Assembly (NCBI GenBank): GCA_900557505.1
Contig: USTC01000001.1
Coordinates: 1-29,791, forward strand
From: an uncultured Collinsella sp.
GTDB taxonomy: Bacteria; Actinomycetota; Coriobacteriia; Coriobacteriales; Coriobacteriaceae
Direction: 5' to 3'
DNA: 29,791 nucleotides
The notes under the pieces are model-generated. The model saw nothing but the letters and a program-made list of their open reading frames with translations. It was not told the DNA's origin and searched no databases. Positions 7,315-14,811 of the stretch are shown here, one piece after another. The position numbers and the translations under genes were made by a program. Every line of letters starts with the position of its first letter. Position 1 is the first letter of the stretch.

Positions 7315-7758
7315 ATGGTTGGCTTTATTCTTACCGGTCATGGACAGTTCGCACCCGGCCTTGCAAGCGCTATCGCTATGGTTGCTGGCGACCAGCCTGC
7401 TTTTACCGTCGTTCCTTTTGAGGGCGACCAGGCTGCATCCTACGGTGAGGATCTCCGCGCCGCTATTACCGCTATGCGCGAGGAGTGCGATGGCGTGCTC
7501 GTCTTTACCGACCTGCTTGGCGGCACCCCGTTCAACCAGTCGATGATGATTGCCCAGGATGTCGATAACGTCGAGGTTCTGACTGGCACCAACCTTCCCA
7601 TGGTTATTGAGCTTCTGTTCCTCCGCGGCAATGCCACGCTCGCCGAGCTTGGCGAGCAGGCCGTGACCGTTGGCCAGACGGGCGTCACCGCCCAGACGGT
7701 CGCATCCGTTGCCGACTCCGAGGAAGAGGATATCTTCGGCGACGAGGACGGCATCTAA
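7315..7758 (+). CDS. PTS EIIA component, mannose/fructose/sorbose family
   Basis: This cytoplasmic phosphocarrier accepts phosphate from HPr and passes it to EIIB. The 147-residue protein begins MVGFILTGHGQFAPGL, where His9 is the phosphorylation site of the mannose-family EIIA (PF03610-type) fold. The core continues through VVPFEGDQ and GVLVFTDLLGGTPFNQS, the conserved dimer/EIIB-contact motif, and ends with an acidic tail (SEEEDIFGDEDGI). Length is normal for a free-standing IIA. It has a GAAGGGA ribosome binding site and opens the five-gene EII operon; its stop overlaps the yajC start by one base. Context with AgaS and NagA suggests an amino sugar as substrate. Confidence 0.93.
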   Translation: MVGFILTGHGQFAPGLASAIAMVAGDQPAFTVVPFEGDQAASYGEDLRAAITAMREECDGVLVFTDLLGGTPFNQSMMIAQDVDNVEVLTGTNLPMVIELLFLRGNATLAELGEQAVTVGQTGVTAQTVASVADSEEEDIFGDEDGI

Positions 7759-8039
7759 TGGCCGATTTCGGAGCCAACGTCCTGAGCTCCTCGGTCGCTC
7801 TTTTAGGCCTGCTTGTCATCATGGGCTTGATTTACACCATCTGGTCGCAAATCAACATGAAGAAGAAGCAGAAGTACTTCAAGGAGCTGCACACCGAGCT
7901 CAAGCCGGGTCAGGAGGTTCTTTTCGCCGGCGGTATCTACGGAACCGTCAAAGGCATCGAAGGCGAGAAGGTCCAGATCAAAGTCCGATCCGGAGCCGTC
8001 GTAGATGTTTCGCGTTACGCGATTCAGGAGATCAAGTAA
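7758..8039 (+). CDS. yajC: YajC-family protein inside the PTS operon
   Basis: The 93-residue protein has one N-terminal transmembrane helix (about residues 13-33) and a cytoplasmic domain with the YajC pattern: KKKQKYFKELHTELKPGQEVLFAGGIYGTVKGIEGEKVQIKVRSGAVVDVSRYAIQEI in broken segments. YajC is best known as a Sec translocon accessory protein. Here it starts within the stop of the EIIA gene (TAATG overlap) and precedes EIIB. YajC homologues embedded in mannose-family PTS operons, notably for glycosaminoglycan-derived sugars, are a known arrangement, so it may assist the EIIC/EIID membrane complex; this is inference. No secD or secF is present. Confidence 0.88.
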   Translation: MADFGANVLSSSVALLGLLVIMGLIYTIWSQINMKKKQKYFKELHTELKPGQEVLFAGGIYGTVKGIEGEKVQIKVRSGAVVDVSRYAIQEIK

Positions 8040-8075
8040 CTGTCGTCAGCAAATATCGAAAGGAAGCTGATCAAC

Positions 8076-8558
8076 ATGGCAGAACCCAACATTCTTCTTA
8101 CCCGCATCGATAACCGACTGGTTCATGGTCAGGTTGCCACCCAGTGGAACTCCACTCTGGGCTCCAACCTCATCCTCGTCGCCAACGACGACGTGGCGTC
8201 CAACACCATGCGCCAGAACCTCATGAAGATGGCCGCTCCCGCCGGCGTCGCTACGCGTTTCTTCTCCCTGCAGAAGACCATCGACGTCATTGGCAAGGCG
8301 AGCCCGCGCCAGAAGATCTTCATCGTGGCCGAAACACCGGAAGACGTGCTTACGCTCGTCAAGGGCGGTGTGCCTATAAAGAAGGTAAACATCGGCAACA
8401 TGCACATGTCGGAAGGAAAGCGCCAAGTCGCCACCTCCGTCGCAGTTAACGACGAGGATGTCGCTGCGTTTAAAGAGCTGCAGGAATTGGGGGTGGAGTT
8501 GGAGATCAGGCGCGTTCCGAGCACGCCTGTTGAGGACACGAGCAAGCTCTTCTCGTAA
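8076..8558 (+). CDS. PTS EIIB component, mannose/fructose/sorbose family
   Basis: This 160-residue cytoplasmic domain protein takes phosphate from EIIA on a histidine and transfers it to the incoming sugar. The active-site loop is intact: RIDNRLVHGQVATQW with His17. Further family marks are LVANDDVASN, FFSLQKTID, FIVAETPEDVLTLVKGGVPIKKVNIGNMH and the FKELQELGVELEIRRVPS end. Spacing to yajC is 36 bases and to EIIC 90 bases. A close paralogue at 17800-18279 has the same length and pattern but Tyr in place of His17. Confidence 0.94.
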   Translation: MAEPNILLTRIDNRLVHGQVATQWNSTLGSNLILVANDDVASNTMRQNLMKMAAPAGVATRFFSLQKTIDVIGKASPRQKIFIVAETPEDVLTLVKGGVPIKKVNIGNMHMSEGKRQVATSVAVNDEDVAAFKELQELGVELEIRRVPSTPVEDTSKLFS

Positions 8559-8648
8559 TCCTCGTGATCCACGTTGTCAGGAGTGAAACCCTGACGTTCT
8601 GTACGTGATATCCAAAGTGCGTACATTCATTTTGAAAGGAGGAGCAAG

Positions 8649-9449
8649 ATGGAATACTCGATCATCCAGATCGCTCTGGTCTTCGTTGTTACGTTCATCG
8701 CGGCAATCGACCAGTTTGATTTCCTCGAGTCTCTCTATCAGCCCATCGTCACCGGCGCCGTCATCGGTCTTATCCTTGGCGACCTCAACACCGGTCTTCT
8801 CGTGGGTGGTACCTATCAGCTCATGACGATCGGCAACATGCCGATCGGAGGCGCTCAGCCGCCTAACGCCGTCATCGGCGGCATCATGGCAGCCATTCTC
8901 GCTATCGCCACGGGCCTCGAGCCCAACGCGGCAGTCGGCCTCGCTATTCCGTTCGCCCTGCTTGGCCAGCTTGGCGTTACCCTGGTCTTCACGCTTATGT
9001 CCCCGCTTATGTCCACGGCCGATAACATGGCTCACAACGCGGACACCAAGGGCATCGAGCGCCTGAACTACTTCGCCATGGCTCTGCTCGGCCTGATCTT
9101 CGCTGTCGTCGTCACCCTGTTCTTCATCGCTGGCGCTACCATTGGTCAGACCATCGCTTCCGCCATCCCGACTTGGCTGCAGACCGGTCTGTCCGCTGCA
9201 GGCGGCATGATGCGCTTCGTCGGCTTCGCCGTCCTGCTCAAGGTTATGATGAACCGCGATATGTGGGGCTTCTTCCTCATGGGCTTTGGCCTCGCGCTCA
9301 TCACCGTTGCCAACGATTCGCTGGCAACCCCTGCTCTGCTCATCCTCGCTCTCATCGGCTTCGGCATCGCTTTCTGGGACTTCCAGCAGCAGACCGAGCT
9401 GAAGGGTGCAGCTGTTTCTGACGGAGGTGACTTCGAAGATGGCATCTAA
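8649..9449 (+). CDS. PTS EIIC component, mannose/fructose/sorbose family
   Basis: The 266-residue integral membrane subunit forms the sugar channel together with EIID. It has about seven to eight hydrophobic helices and the IIC signature near residues 45-80: VIGLILGDLNTGLLVGGTYQLMTIGNMPIGGAQPPNAVIGG in broken form. It starts at ATG 8649 after AAAGGAGGAGC, a strong ribosome binding site. The gene end overlaps the start of EIID by 11 bases, so synthesis of the two membrane subunits is coupled. Length is normal for the family. Confidence 0.93.
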   Translation: MEYSIIQIALVFVVTFIAAIDQFDFLESLYQPIVTGAVIGLILGDLNTGLLVGGTYQLMTIGNMPIGGAQPPNAVIGGIMAAILAIATGLEPNAAVGLAIPFALLGQLGVTLVFTLMSPLMSTADNMAHNADTKGIERLNYFAMALLGLIFAVVVTLFFIAGATIGQTIASAIPTWLQTGLSAAGGMMRFVGFAVLLKVMMNRDMWGFFLMGFGLALITVANDSLATPALLILALIGFGIAFWDFQQQTELKGAAVSDGGDFEDGI

Positions 9450-10521
9450 TGAGTATGTGATCCCGGAGCACTACGAGGATCTCACTCCTGCTCCGCAGCT
9501 CGACCAGAAGACCCTCAACAAGATGGCTTGGCGCTCCTGCTTCCTGCAGGCCTCGTTCAACTACGAGCGTATGCAGGCCGCTGGCTGGCTCTACTCCATC
9601 ATCCCCGGTCTGGAGAAGATCCACACCAACAAGAACGACCTCGCGGCTTCCATGAGCCACAACCTGGAGTTCTTCAACACCCACCCGTTCCTCGTCACCT
9701 TTGTTATGGGCATCGTGCTTTCGCTCGAGCAGAACAAGGTTGACATTCCCACGATCCGCGCCGTCCGCGTCGCCGCAATGGGCCCGCTCGGTGGCATCGG
9801 TGACGCCCTGTTCTGGCTGACGCTCGTGCCTATCACGGCCGGCATCACCTCCAACATGGCCATCAACGGCAACGCCGCTGCGCCGATCATCTTCCTGGTG
9901 ATCTTCAACGCCGTTCAGTTCGCTCTGCGCTTCTGGCTCATGAACTGGTCCTACAAGCTTGGCACCAGCGCTATTGACGCTCTGACCGCCAACATGCAGG
10001 CCTTCACGCGTGCCGCTTCCATCATGGGCGTCTTCGTCGTCGGTTGCCTGGTCGTCACCATGGGTGGCACCCAGATCAACCTCCAGATCCCCAACGGCAC
10101 CACCCGCGGCCTCTCCGCTACTACCGTGATTGTCTCCGAGAAGGAGGCCGAGAACTTTACCGGTATGGAGGGCATCGATACCGAGACCGCTGAGGCCGGT
10201 ACCATCGCCATGACCGATAAGGACGGCAACGCCCTTACCGCTTCCGATGCCGACGGCAACGCTGTCGAGTGCGGCGTCACCGATCTGGGCAACGGCATGG
10301 AGTCCGTGACCTACGGCACCGTTACCGAGGATCCGGTCAACTTCTCTGTTGCCGACACCCTCAACACCATCGTCCCGAAGCTCGTCCCGCTTATGCTTAC
10401 GCTGCTGCTTTACTACATGTTCGCTAAGCACAGCTGGACCCCGACCAAGGGCATTCTCCTGCTCTTCGTCCTTGGCATCCTGGGCGCTGGCCCGCTTGGT
10501 CTCTGGCCGAGCATCTGGTAA
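9439..10521 (+). CDS. PTS EIID component, mannose family, with large extracytoplasmic insert
   Basis: The 360-residue membrane subunit partners EIIC. Residues 25-210 match EIID: WRSCFLQASFNYERMQAAGW, then MGPLGGIGDALFWLTLVPI, and the C-terminal helices (about 312-357) end with LLFVLGILGAGPLGLWPSIW. EIID proteins usually have 270-300 residues. The surplus is an acidic, Gly/Thr-rich insert at about 221-303 (segments such as MTDKDGNALTASDADGN) between the penultimate and last helix bundle, probably facing outward. The start is ATG 9439, seven bases after GGAGGTGA (9424-9431); an in-frame ATG at 9406 lies deep in eIIC and is not used. It ends the EII operon. Confidence 0.92.
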   Translation: MASNEYVIPEHYEDLTPAPQLDQKTLNKMAWRSCFLQASFNYERMQAAGWLYSIIPGLEKIHTNKNDLAASMSHNLEFFNTHPFLVTFVMGIVLSLEQNKVDIPTIRAVRVAAMGPLGGIGDALFWLTLVPITAGITSNMAINGNAAAPIIFLVIFNAVQFALRFWLMNWSYKLGTSAIDALTANMQAFTRAASIMGVFVVGCLVVTMGGTQINLQIPNGTTRGLSATTVIVSEKEAENFTGMEGIDTETAEAGTIAMTDKDGNALTASDADGNAVECGVTDLGNGMESVTYGTVTEDPVNFSVADTLNTIVPKLVPLMLTLLLYYMFAKHSWTPTKGILLLFVLGILGAGPLGLWPSIW

Positions 10522-10534
10522 GGCTCTAGCTTGA

Positions 10535-10563
10535 GGGGTGTGTCCCTACGCGGCTCACACCCC
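10535..10563 (+). terminator. Hairpin after eIID
   Basis: GGGGTGTG and CACACCCC form an 8-bp stem with a 13-base loop directly after the eIID stop. No T-run follows, so it may be a 3'-end stabiliser, with the terminator proper at 10588-10621. Confidence 0.4.
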
Positions 10564-10587
10564 GACCCCTTAAGCCATGTGTATGTT

Positions 10588-10621
10588 AAAAGCCGCGCGC
10601 TCTTTCGAGCACGCGGCTTTT
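10588..10621 (+). terminator. Rho-independent terminator of the PTS operon
   Basis: The arms AAAAGCCGCGCGCTC and GAGCACGCGGCTTTT pair over 15 positions with one mismatch, close a 4-base loop, and run into TGTTTTCTT. This ends the EII operon before the regulator gene. Confidence 0.88.
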
Positions 10622-10627
10622 GTTTTC

Positions 10628-10668
10628 TTGATGATTCGGGTGTTGCAGACTGATAATGCTTAACACCC
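10628..10668 (+). promoter_or_regulatory. Promoter of the GntR regulator with flanking inverted repeat
   Basis: TTGATG (10628-10633) and GATAAT (10652-10657) are 18 bases apart. GGGTGTT (10638-10644) and AACACCC (10662-10668) flank the -10 symmetrically, suggesting an operator or a leader hairpin. Confidence 0.45.
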
Positions 10669-10706
10669 TAGGTAGTTAGCCGAATTCGAGCAAAAGGGAG
10701 GATAGG

Positions 10707-11438
10707 ATGGCGATCGGAGCGCGTAAGCAACCGCTGTACGATCAGCTGGTCGATATTCTGACCGAAAAGATCGACCATGAATATCGCGCCGGTGACATGA
10801 TTCCTTCCGAGCGCGAACTTTCGGAGCGCTATGGTCTCTCGCGCACTACGGTACGCCTGGCTCTGCAGGAACTGGAGCGTTTAGGACTGGTGGTTCGGCA
10901 GCACGGTCGCGGTACCTTTGTGACCGACCGTTCGGCAAAAGCAACCAATCTTATGCAGTCCTACAGCTTTACCGAGCGGATGCGCGCGATGGGTCGCGAC
11001 CCCGAGACCACGATTCTCGAGTTTTGCGAGATGGAGGCCGATAAGAATCTGGCCGAGCATATGGGATTGCGTATCGGTGATCGCATTTTTAAGCTTAAGC
11101 GCCTTCGTTCTGCCGATAACATGCCCATGATGGTCGAACGCAGCTATCTACCGGTTCGTCAATTTCTGTCCCTAAAGCGACCACTGCTGGAGCGTAAGCC
11201 GCTTTACGATGTGATTGAGCAAGACTTTCAGCAAAAGATTCGCGTGGCCGAAGAGGAGTTCTATGCGAGCATAGCCCGTCCCACCGACGCCCACCTTTTG
11301 GGAATTGTCGAGGGCTCGCCTGTGCTCGATTTGGTCAGGACTACGTATAACGAGTCAAACGAGGTTGTGGAGTATACACTCTCGGTTGCTCGTGCCGATC
11401 AGTTTAAATACAAGGTTTACCACCAGCGTAGCAACTAG
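10707..11438 (+). CDS. GntR/HutC-family regulator with UTRA effector domain (NagR/AgaR-like)
   Basis: The 243-residue protein has an N-terminal winged helix (about 8-75; [42 protein letters not shown] in broken form, ending HGRGTFV) and a C-terminal UTRA domain (about 95-238; MERSYLPVRQF, then YDVIEQDF, then LVRTTYNESNEVVEYTLSVARADQFKY). UTRA domains of this subgroup bind amino-sugar phosphates. It lies between the EII operon and agaS, and TGGTTACTACCAG, the layout expected for this subgroup's operator, occurs before both. I infer that it is the local regulator of the amino-sugar genes, released by a sugar phosphate. The ribosome binding site is GGGAGGA. Effector identity is not shown by sequence. 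Confidence 0.9.
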   Translation: MAIGARKQPLYDQLVDILTEKIDHEYRAGDMIPSERELSERYGLSRTTVRLALQELERLGLVVRQHGRGTFVTDRSAKATNLMQSYSFTERMRAMGRDPETTILEFCEMEADKNLAEHMGLRIGDRIFKLKRLRSADNMPMMVERSYLPVRQFLSLKRPLLERKPLYDVIEQDFQQKIRVAEEEFYASIARPTDAHLLGIVEGSPVLDLVRTTYNESNEVVEYTLSVARADQFKYKVYHQRSN

Positions 11439-11477
11439 TGTCCGCATCGTTTCCATATGATGATTCTTTGCATTTAA

Positions 11478-11513
11478 CTGGTTACTACCAGATAACCAAC
11501 CGAAGTGTATAAT
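11478..11513 (+). promoter_or_regulatory. agaS promoter with GntR-type operator over the -35
   Basis: CTGGTTACTACCAG (11478-11491), a perfect CTGGT-N4-ACCAG inverted repeat, lies 16 bases before a consensus TATAAT (11508-11513). The -35 position therefore falls inside the operator and there is no good -35 hexamer. The 13 bases from 11479 are identical to those before the EII operon. Confidence 0.65.
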
Positions 11514-11552
11514 TGCACGTCAGAGGATTACTTCTAGAGAGAGGTATTAGAA

Positions 11553-12707
11553 ATGTTCGAGAAGAGTGTCGAGGAGCTCACCGAGCTCGGCGCCCAGATC
11601 ACCACGGCCGAGATTGCTCAGCAGCCCGAGCTTTGGCGTGATACGCTCAACATCTATCGCGAGAACAAGGAGGCCATCGAGGCCTTCCTGGCCGAGGCTC
11701 GCGCTATGGGCGAGGGTCGTCTGTCCGTTGTCTTCACCGGTGCCGGTACGTCCGACTACGTTGGCGATACCTGCGCCCCGTACCTGCGTCACGCTGGCAA
11801 CACTGATCTCTACGACTTTAAGCCCATCGCCACGACCGACATCGTGAGCGCTCCGCGCGACTTCCTGCGCGCCGAGGATCCCACGCTCGTGGTTTCCTTT
11901 GCCCGCTCTGGCAACAGCCCCGAGAGCCTTGCCGCCGTTGCCGTTGCCAAGGAGCTCGTCCACAACGTCAAGTTCCTCAACATCACCTGCGCTCCCGAGG
12001 GCAAGCTCGCCGTCGAGTCTGCCGATGATCCCAATGCGCTGACGCTGCTCATTCCGCGCGCCAACGACAAGGGCTTCGCCATGACCGGTTCTTATTCCTG
12101 CATGACCCTGCTCTCCACCCTTATTTTCGACACTGCCTCTGACGAGCAGAAGGCCGAGTGGGTCGAGACCATCGCCAAGATGGGCGAGGAGGTTATCGCT
12201 CGCGAGTCCGAGGTCGCCGATTACCTCGCTGGCGACTTCAACCGCGTGACCTACCTGGGCTCCGGCTCCTTTGGCGGCCTTGCTCAGGAGAGCCAGCTTA
12301 AGATTCACGGCCTGGTTGCCACTTCTTACGACACTTCCATGGGCTATCGTCACGGACCCAAGTCCTTCGTCGACGATAAGACGCTCGTCTTCGTGTTCGT
12401 CAACAACGACGCCTACACCCGTCAGTACGACATCGACATCCTCAACGAGATCGGTGGCGACAAGATCGCTCAGCACACCGTCGCCGTTCAGCAGGAAGGT
12501 GCCACCGTCTATGAGGGTGAGTCCTTCACCTTTAAGGGCTACGAGGCACTTCCCGAGGGCTACCTTGCTCTGCCGTTCGTGATGTTTGCCCAGGCTATCA
12601 GCCTGCTCAACTCCGTGCGCGTGGGCAACACGCCCGATACGCCGAGCCCCACCGGCACGGTCAACCGCGTGGTTAAGGGCGTGACGATTCACCCCTTCAC
12701 CGCTTAA
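11553..12707 (+). CDS. agaS: AgaS-type SIS-domain sugar-phosphate deaminase/isomerase
   Basis: AgaS converts galactosamine-6-phosphate to tagatose-6-phosphate with release of ammonia in the cytoplasm. The 384-residue product carries two SIS domains: FTGAGTSDYVGD (about 61-72) with VSFARSGNSPES (about 114-125) as the first sugar-phosphate site, and YLGSGSFGGLAQE followed by MGYRHGPKSF (about residue 266) in the second. No N-terminal glutamine amidotransferase domain is present, which separates it from GlmS. Length fits AgaS. It has its own promoter with operator and a terminator at 12726-12757, so it can be transcribed alone. Together with NagA/AgaA and LacC it makes a galactosamine route more likely than a glucosamine route. 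Confidence 0.9.
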   Translation: MFEKSVEELTELGAQITTAEIAQQPELWRDTLNIYRENKEAIEAFLAEARAMGEGRLSVVFTGAGTSDYVGDTCAPYLRHAGNTDLYDFKPIATTDIVSAPRDFLRAEDPTLVVSFARSGNSPESLAAVAVAKELVHNVKFLNITCAPEGKLAVESADDPNALTLLIPRANDKGFAMTGSYSCMTLLSTLIFDTASDEQKAEWVETIAKMGEEVIARESEVADYLAGDFNRVTYLGSGSFGGLAQESQLKIHGLVATSYDTSMGYRHGPKSFVDDKTLVFVFVNNDAYTRQYDIDILNEIGGDKIAQHTVAVQQEGATVYEGESFTFKGYEALPEGYLALPFVMFAQAISLLNSVRVGNTPDTPSPTGTVNRVVKGVTIHPFTA

Positions 12708-12725
12708 TCGCGTCCCCCTGTAAGG

Positions 12726-12767
12726 GCGCCCGTCCGCTCATAACGGCGGGCGGGCGCTTTTTGTTTT
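12726..12767 (+). terminator. Rho-independent terminator of agaS
   Basis: GCGCCCGTCCG (12726-12736) pairs with CGGGCGGGCGC (12747-12757) with one G-T pair, and is followed by TTTTTTGTTTT. Confidence 0.88.
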
Positions 12768-12824
12768 ACGTGTGCTGGGTATAAGCATCACCACAGTCAA
12801 CTGCTTTAGAAGCAAGGAGTGCAT

Positions 12825-13994
12825 ATGAGCACGTACGCAATTAAGGCTGACAAGTTCTTCTTGCCGGCAGGCCCGCAACTGGGCGGCTATCTTATGGTCG
12901 AGGATGGCGTCTTTGGCGCCTGGCAGGCCGACGAGCCCTCTTGCGAGATTAAGGACTACACGGGATCGTGGATCGCGCCGGGTATGGTCGATACTCACAT
13001 CCATGGCTTCTACAACCACTCAACTACCGATAACGATCCCGAGGGCATCGATATCAGCTCGACCGAGCTCGCCCGTCGCGGTACCACCAGCTGGCTGCCC
13101 ACGACGTTCACTGATGGCGTCGAGCAGATCAAGGACGCCTGCGCCGCTATCGCCCAGGCGGACGAGGGTCGCGGCCCCGACTTCTGCGGTGCTCGCATTC
13201 AGGGCATCTACCTGGAGGGCCCTTTCTTTACCATGAAGCATGTGGGCGCGCAGAACCCCGCTTACCTGATCGATCCCTCCGAGGAGGTCTTCGACCAGTG
13301 GCAGGAGGCTGCGGGTGGTCGCATCGTTAAGAGCGCCATGGCGGCCGAGCGCGACGGTGCCGCTGCTTATGCGGCTGCTCTGAACGCCAAGGGCGTCGTG
13401 ACCAGCATCGGTCACTCCGACGCCACCTACGATGAGTGCATCGCCGCCATCAACGCCGGTGCCAGCTGCTTTACGCATACCTATAACGGCCAGCGCGGGC
13501 TGCATCACCGTGAGCCCGGTGTCGTGGGTGCTGCCATGTCCACGCCCGAGACCTACGCCGAGATCATCTGTGATGGCAAACACGTAAACCCCGCTGCCAT
13601 CAAGGCGCTGCTGCAGGCAAAGGGCTGGCAGCATACGGTGCTCATCACCGACTGCCTTGGCTGCGGCGGCATGCCCGAGGGCAGCTACACCAGTGGCGGC
13701 ATGGACGTCATCATGAAGGACAACCTGTGCTGGCTCGCCGACGGCAAGAGCATTGCCGGCTCGGTGCTCACGCTTGCCCAGGGCGTCAAGAATATCGTCG
13801 ACTGGGGCATCGCCAGCGCCGATATCGCCATTCGCATGGCAACCGAGGTGCCGGCACGCTCCGCGCACATCGAGGATAAGTGCGGCAGCATCATGCCGGG
13901 TCGCGACGCCGACTTTGTCGTGTTCGACCATGAGCTCACCCTCGTCGAGACGTATGTTGGCGGCCAGAGCGTCGGCAACGCCTTTACCGAGTAA
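12825..13994 (+). CDS. nagA: N-acetylhexosamine-6-phosphate deacetylase (NagA/AgaA)
   Basis: This cytoplasmic metal-dependent amidohydrolase removes acetate from GlcNAc-6-P or GalNAc-6-P. In the 389-residue protein the metal and catalytic set is complete: MVDTHIHG (His58, His60), YLEGPF (Glu131), SIGHSDATYDE (His197), FTHTYNGQRGLHHREPG (His218) and LITDCLGCGG (Asp276, general base). The C-terminal small domain ends ADFVVFDHELTLVETYVGG. I choose ATG 12825 after AAGGAG; a GTG two codons earlier lies inside the ribosome binding site. Sequence cannot tell NagA from AgaA, but AgaS upstream and LacC downstream favour GalNAc-6-P. A second, broken copy of its C-terminus lies at 16722-16853. Confidence 0.93.
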   Translation: MSTYAIKADKFFLPAGPQLGGYLMVEDGVFGAWQADEPSCEIKDYTGSWIAPGMVDTHIHGFYNHSTTDNDPEGIDISSTELARRGTTSWLPTTFTDGVEQIKDACAAIAQADEGRGPDFCGARIQGIYLEGPFFTMKHVGAQNPAYLIDPSEEVFDQWQEAAGGRIVKSAMAAERDGAAAYAAALNAKGVVTSIGHSDATYDECIAAINAGASCFTHTYNGQRGLHHREPGVVGAAMSTPETYAEIICDGKHVNPAAIKALLQAKGWQHTVLITDCLGCGGMPEGSYTSGGMDVIMKDNLCWLADGKSIAGSVLTLAQGVKNIVDWGIASADIAIRMATEVPARSAHIEDKCGSIMPGRDADFVVFDHELTLVETYVGGQSVGNAFTE

Positions 13995-14006
13995 CGATAG
14001 AAAAAG

Positions 14007-14038
14007 ACGGCGGGCCCGAATCTGCTCGGACCCGCCGT
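14007..14038. terminator. Bidirectional terminator between nagA and the flavodoxin gene
   Basis: ACGGCGGGCCCGA and TCGGACCCGCCGT form a 13-bp stem with one mismatch. Read on the minus strand it is followed by CTTTTTCT, so it is the proper terminator for the flavodoxin gene; on the plus strand it also closes nagA. Confidence 0.82.
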
Positions 14039-14069
14039 ATGGGTTAAACGCTCAAAAGCACCTTTACAG

Positions 14070-14654
14070 TTACAGCTTGTTAGCGATCTTCTTTGCCGTG
14101 CGCTTGACGCCGGCCACCAAGCCTCCTGCAGGATGCTCCTTCTCGTATGCTAGGCGCTTTTCGCGCTTGGCGTACTCTTCGACGATGATGTCGCCATACT
14201 CGTCTTCGATCTTGTCGAAGAAGTCGACGGCGCCCTGAATTTCCTCAGCGGTCGGGTGTCCCTTTTGGACACCGCCGGCGAGCTTGAACGGTCCCCACGT
14301 ATCAAAGCCGGGGCAGCCGTAGACACCCATAAAGATGGCCTGCCTCATGCGGCAGATGCCATCGATATCCTTGCCGTACCACTTGTTTTTGCCACCGTAG
14401 GTCATAAGGCCAAACACCTTGTCCTGCGGCTGCAGCACGTTCGTGAGCACGCGTGCCATGTCCTTGTCGATCTCGGAGTAATAGATGCCCGTGGCGACAC
14501 CGATCAGATGATATTCGTGCAGGTTGGGATACTCGTTTTTACCGAGCGTCTTCACATCGAGGGTATCGATCTCGGGGTGTGCCTCGACGATGGCGTCCAC
14601 GAGCTTTTTCGTATTGCCGTGATGGCGCGAGGCGTAGAGGATGATGGTTCGCAT
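14070..14654 (-). CDS. Flavodoxin-domain protein
   Basis: The 194-residue protein starts MRTIILYASRHHGNTKKLVDAI, the flavodoxin phosphate-binding loop (T/S-x-x-x-GNT) for FMN. It continues with HLIGVATGIYYSEIDKD and VFGLMTYGGKNKW, the strand-loop parts that stack on the isoalloxazine ring. It is larger than classical short flavodoxins (about 140-170), with a basic C-terminal helix GGLVAGVKRTAKKIANKL. It likely carries electrons between cytoplasmic oxidoreductases; no partner is next to it. The start is ATG 14654 with GAAAGG upstream; a longer frame to 14990 runs into the divergent gene and is rejected. It is encoded against the surrounding sugar genes and looks independent of them. Confidence 0.85.
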   Translation of the reverse strand: MRTIILYASRHHGNTKKLVDAIVEAHPEIDTLDVKTLGKNEYPNLHEYHLIGVATGIYYSEIDKDMARVLTNVLQPQDKVFGLMTYGGKNKWYGKDIDGICRMRQAIFMGVYGCPGFDTWGPFKLAGGVQKGHPTAEEIQGAVDFFDKIEDEYGDIIVEEYAKREKRLAYEKEHPAGGLVAGVKRTAKKIANKL

Positions 14655-14811
14655 AAGAAGGCCTTTCAGCTGTAATTGCATCAATGTCTGTATGGTACCC
14701 CGTTGCATGGCTGGGATACCGGACGTATCGATGAACGTGCGGGTTTGTCCTTTGGTCAGGGCCGAGACGGGTTCTTGCGAGCAAAAAAGCAGTTGTTCGA
14801 AAGGATGGGCA

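Noticed and set aside
9352..10431. 359-codon minus-strand open frame opposite eIID
   Set aside because: The translation is His/Gly/Asp-rich and featureless, while the plus strand encodes a textbook EIID with a strong ribosome binding site.
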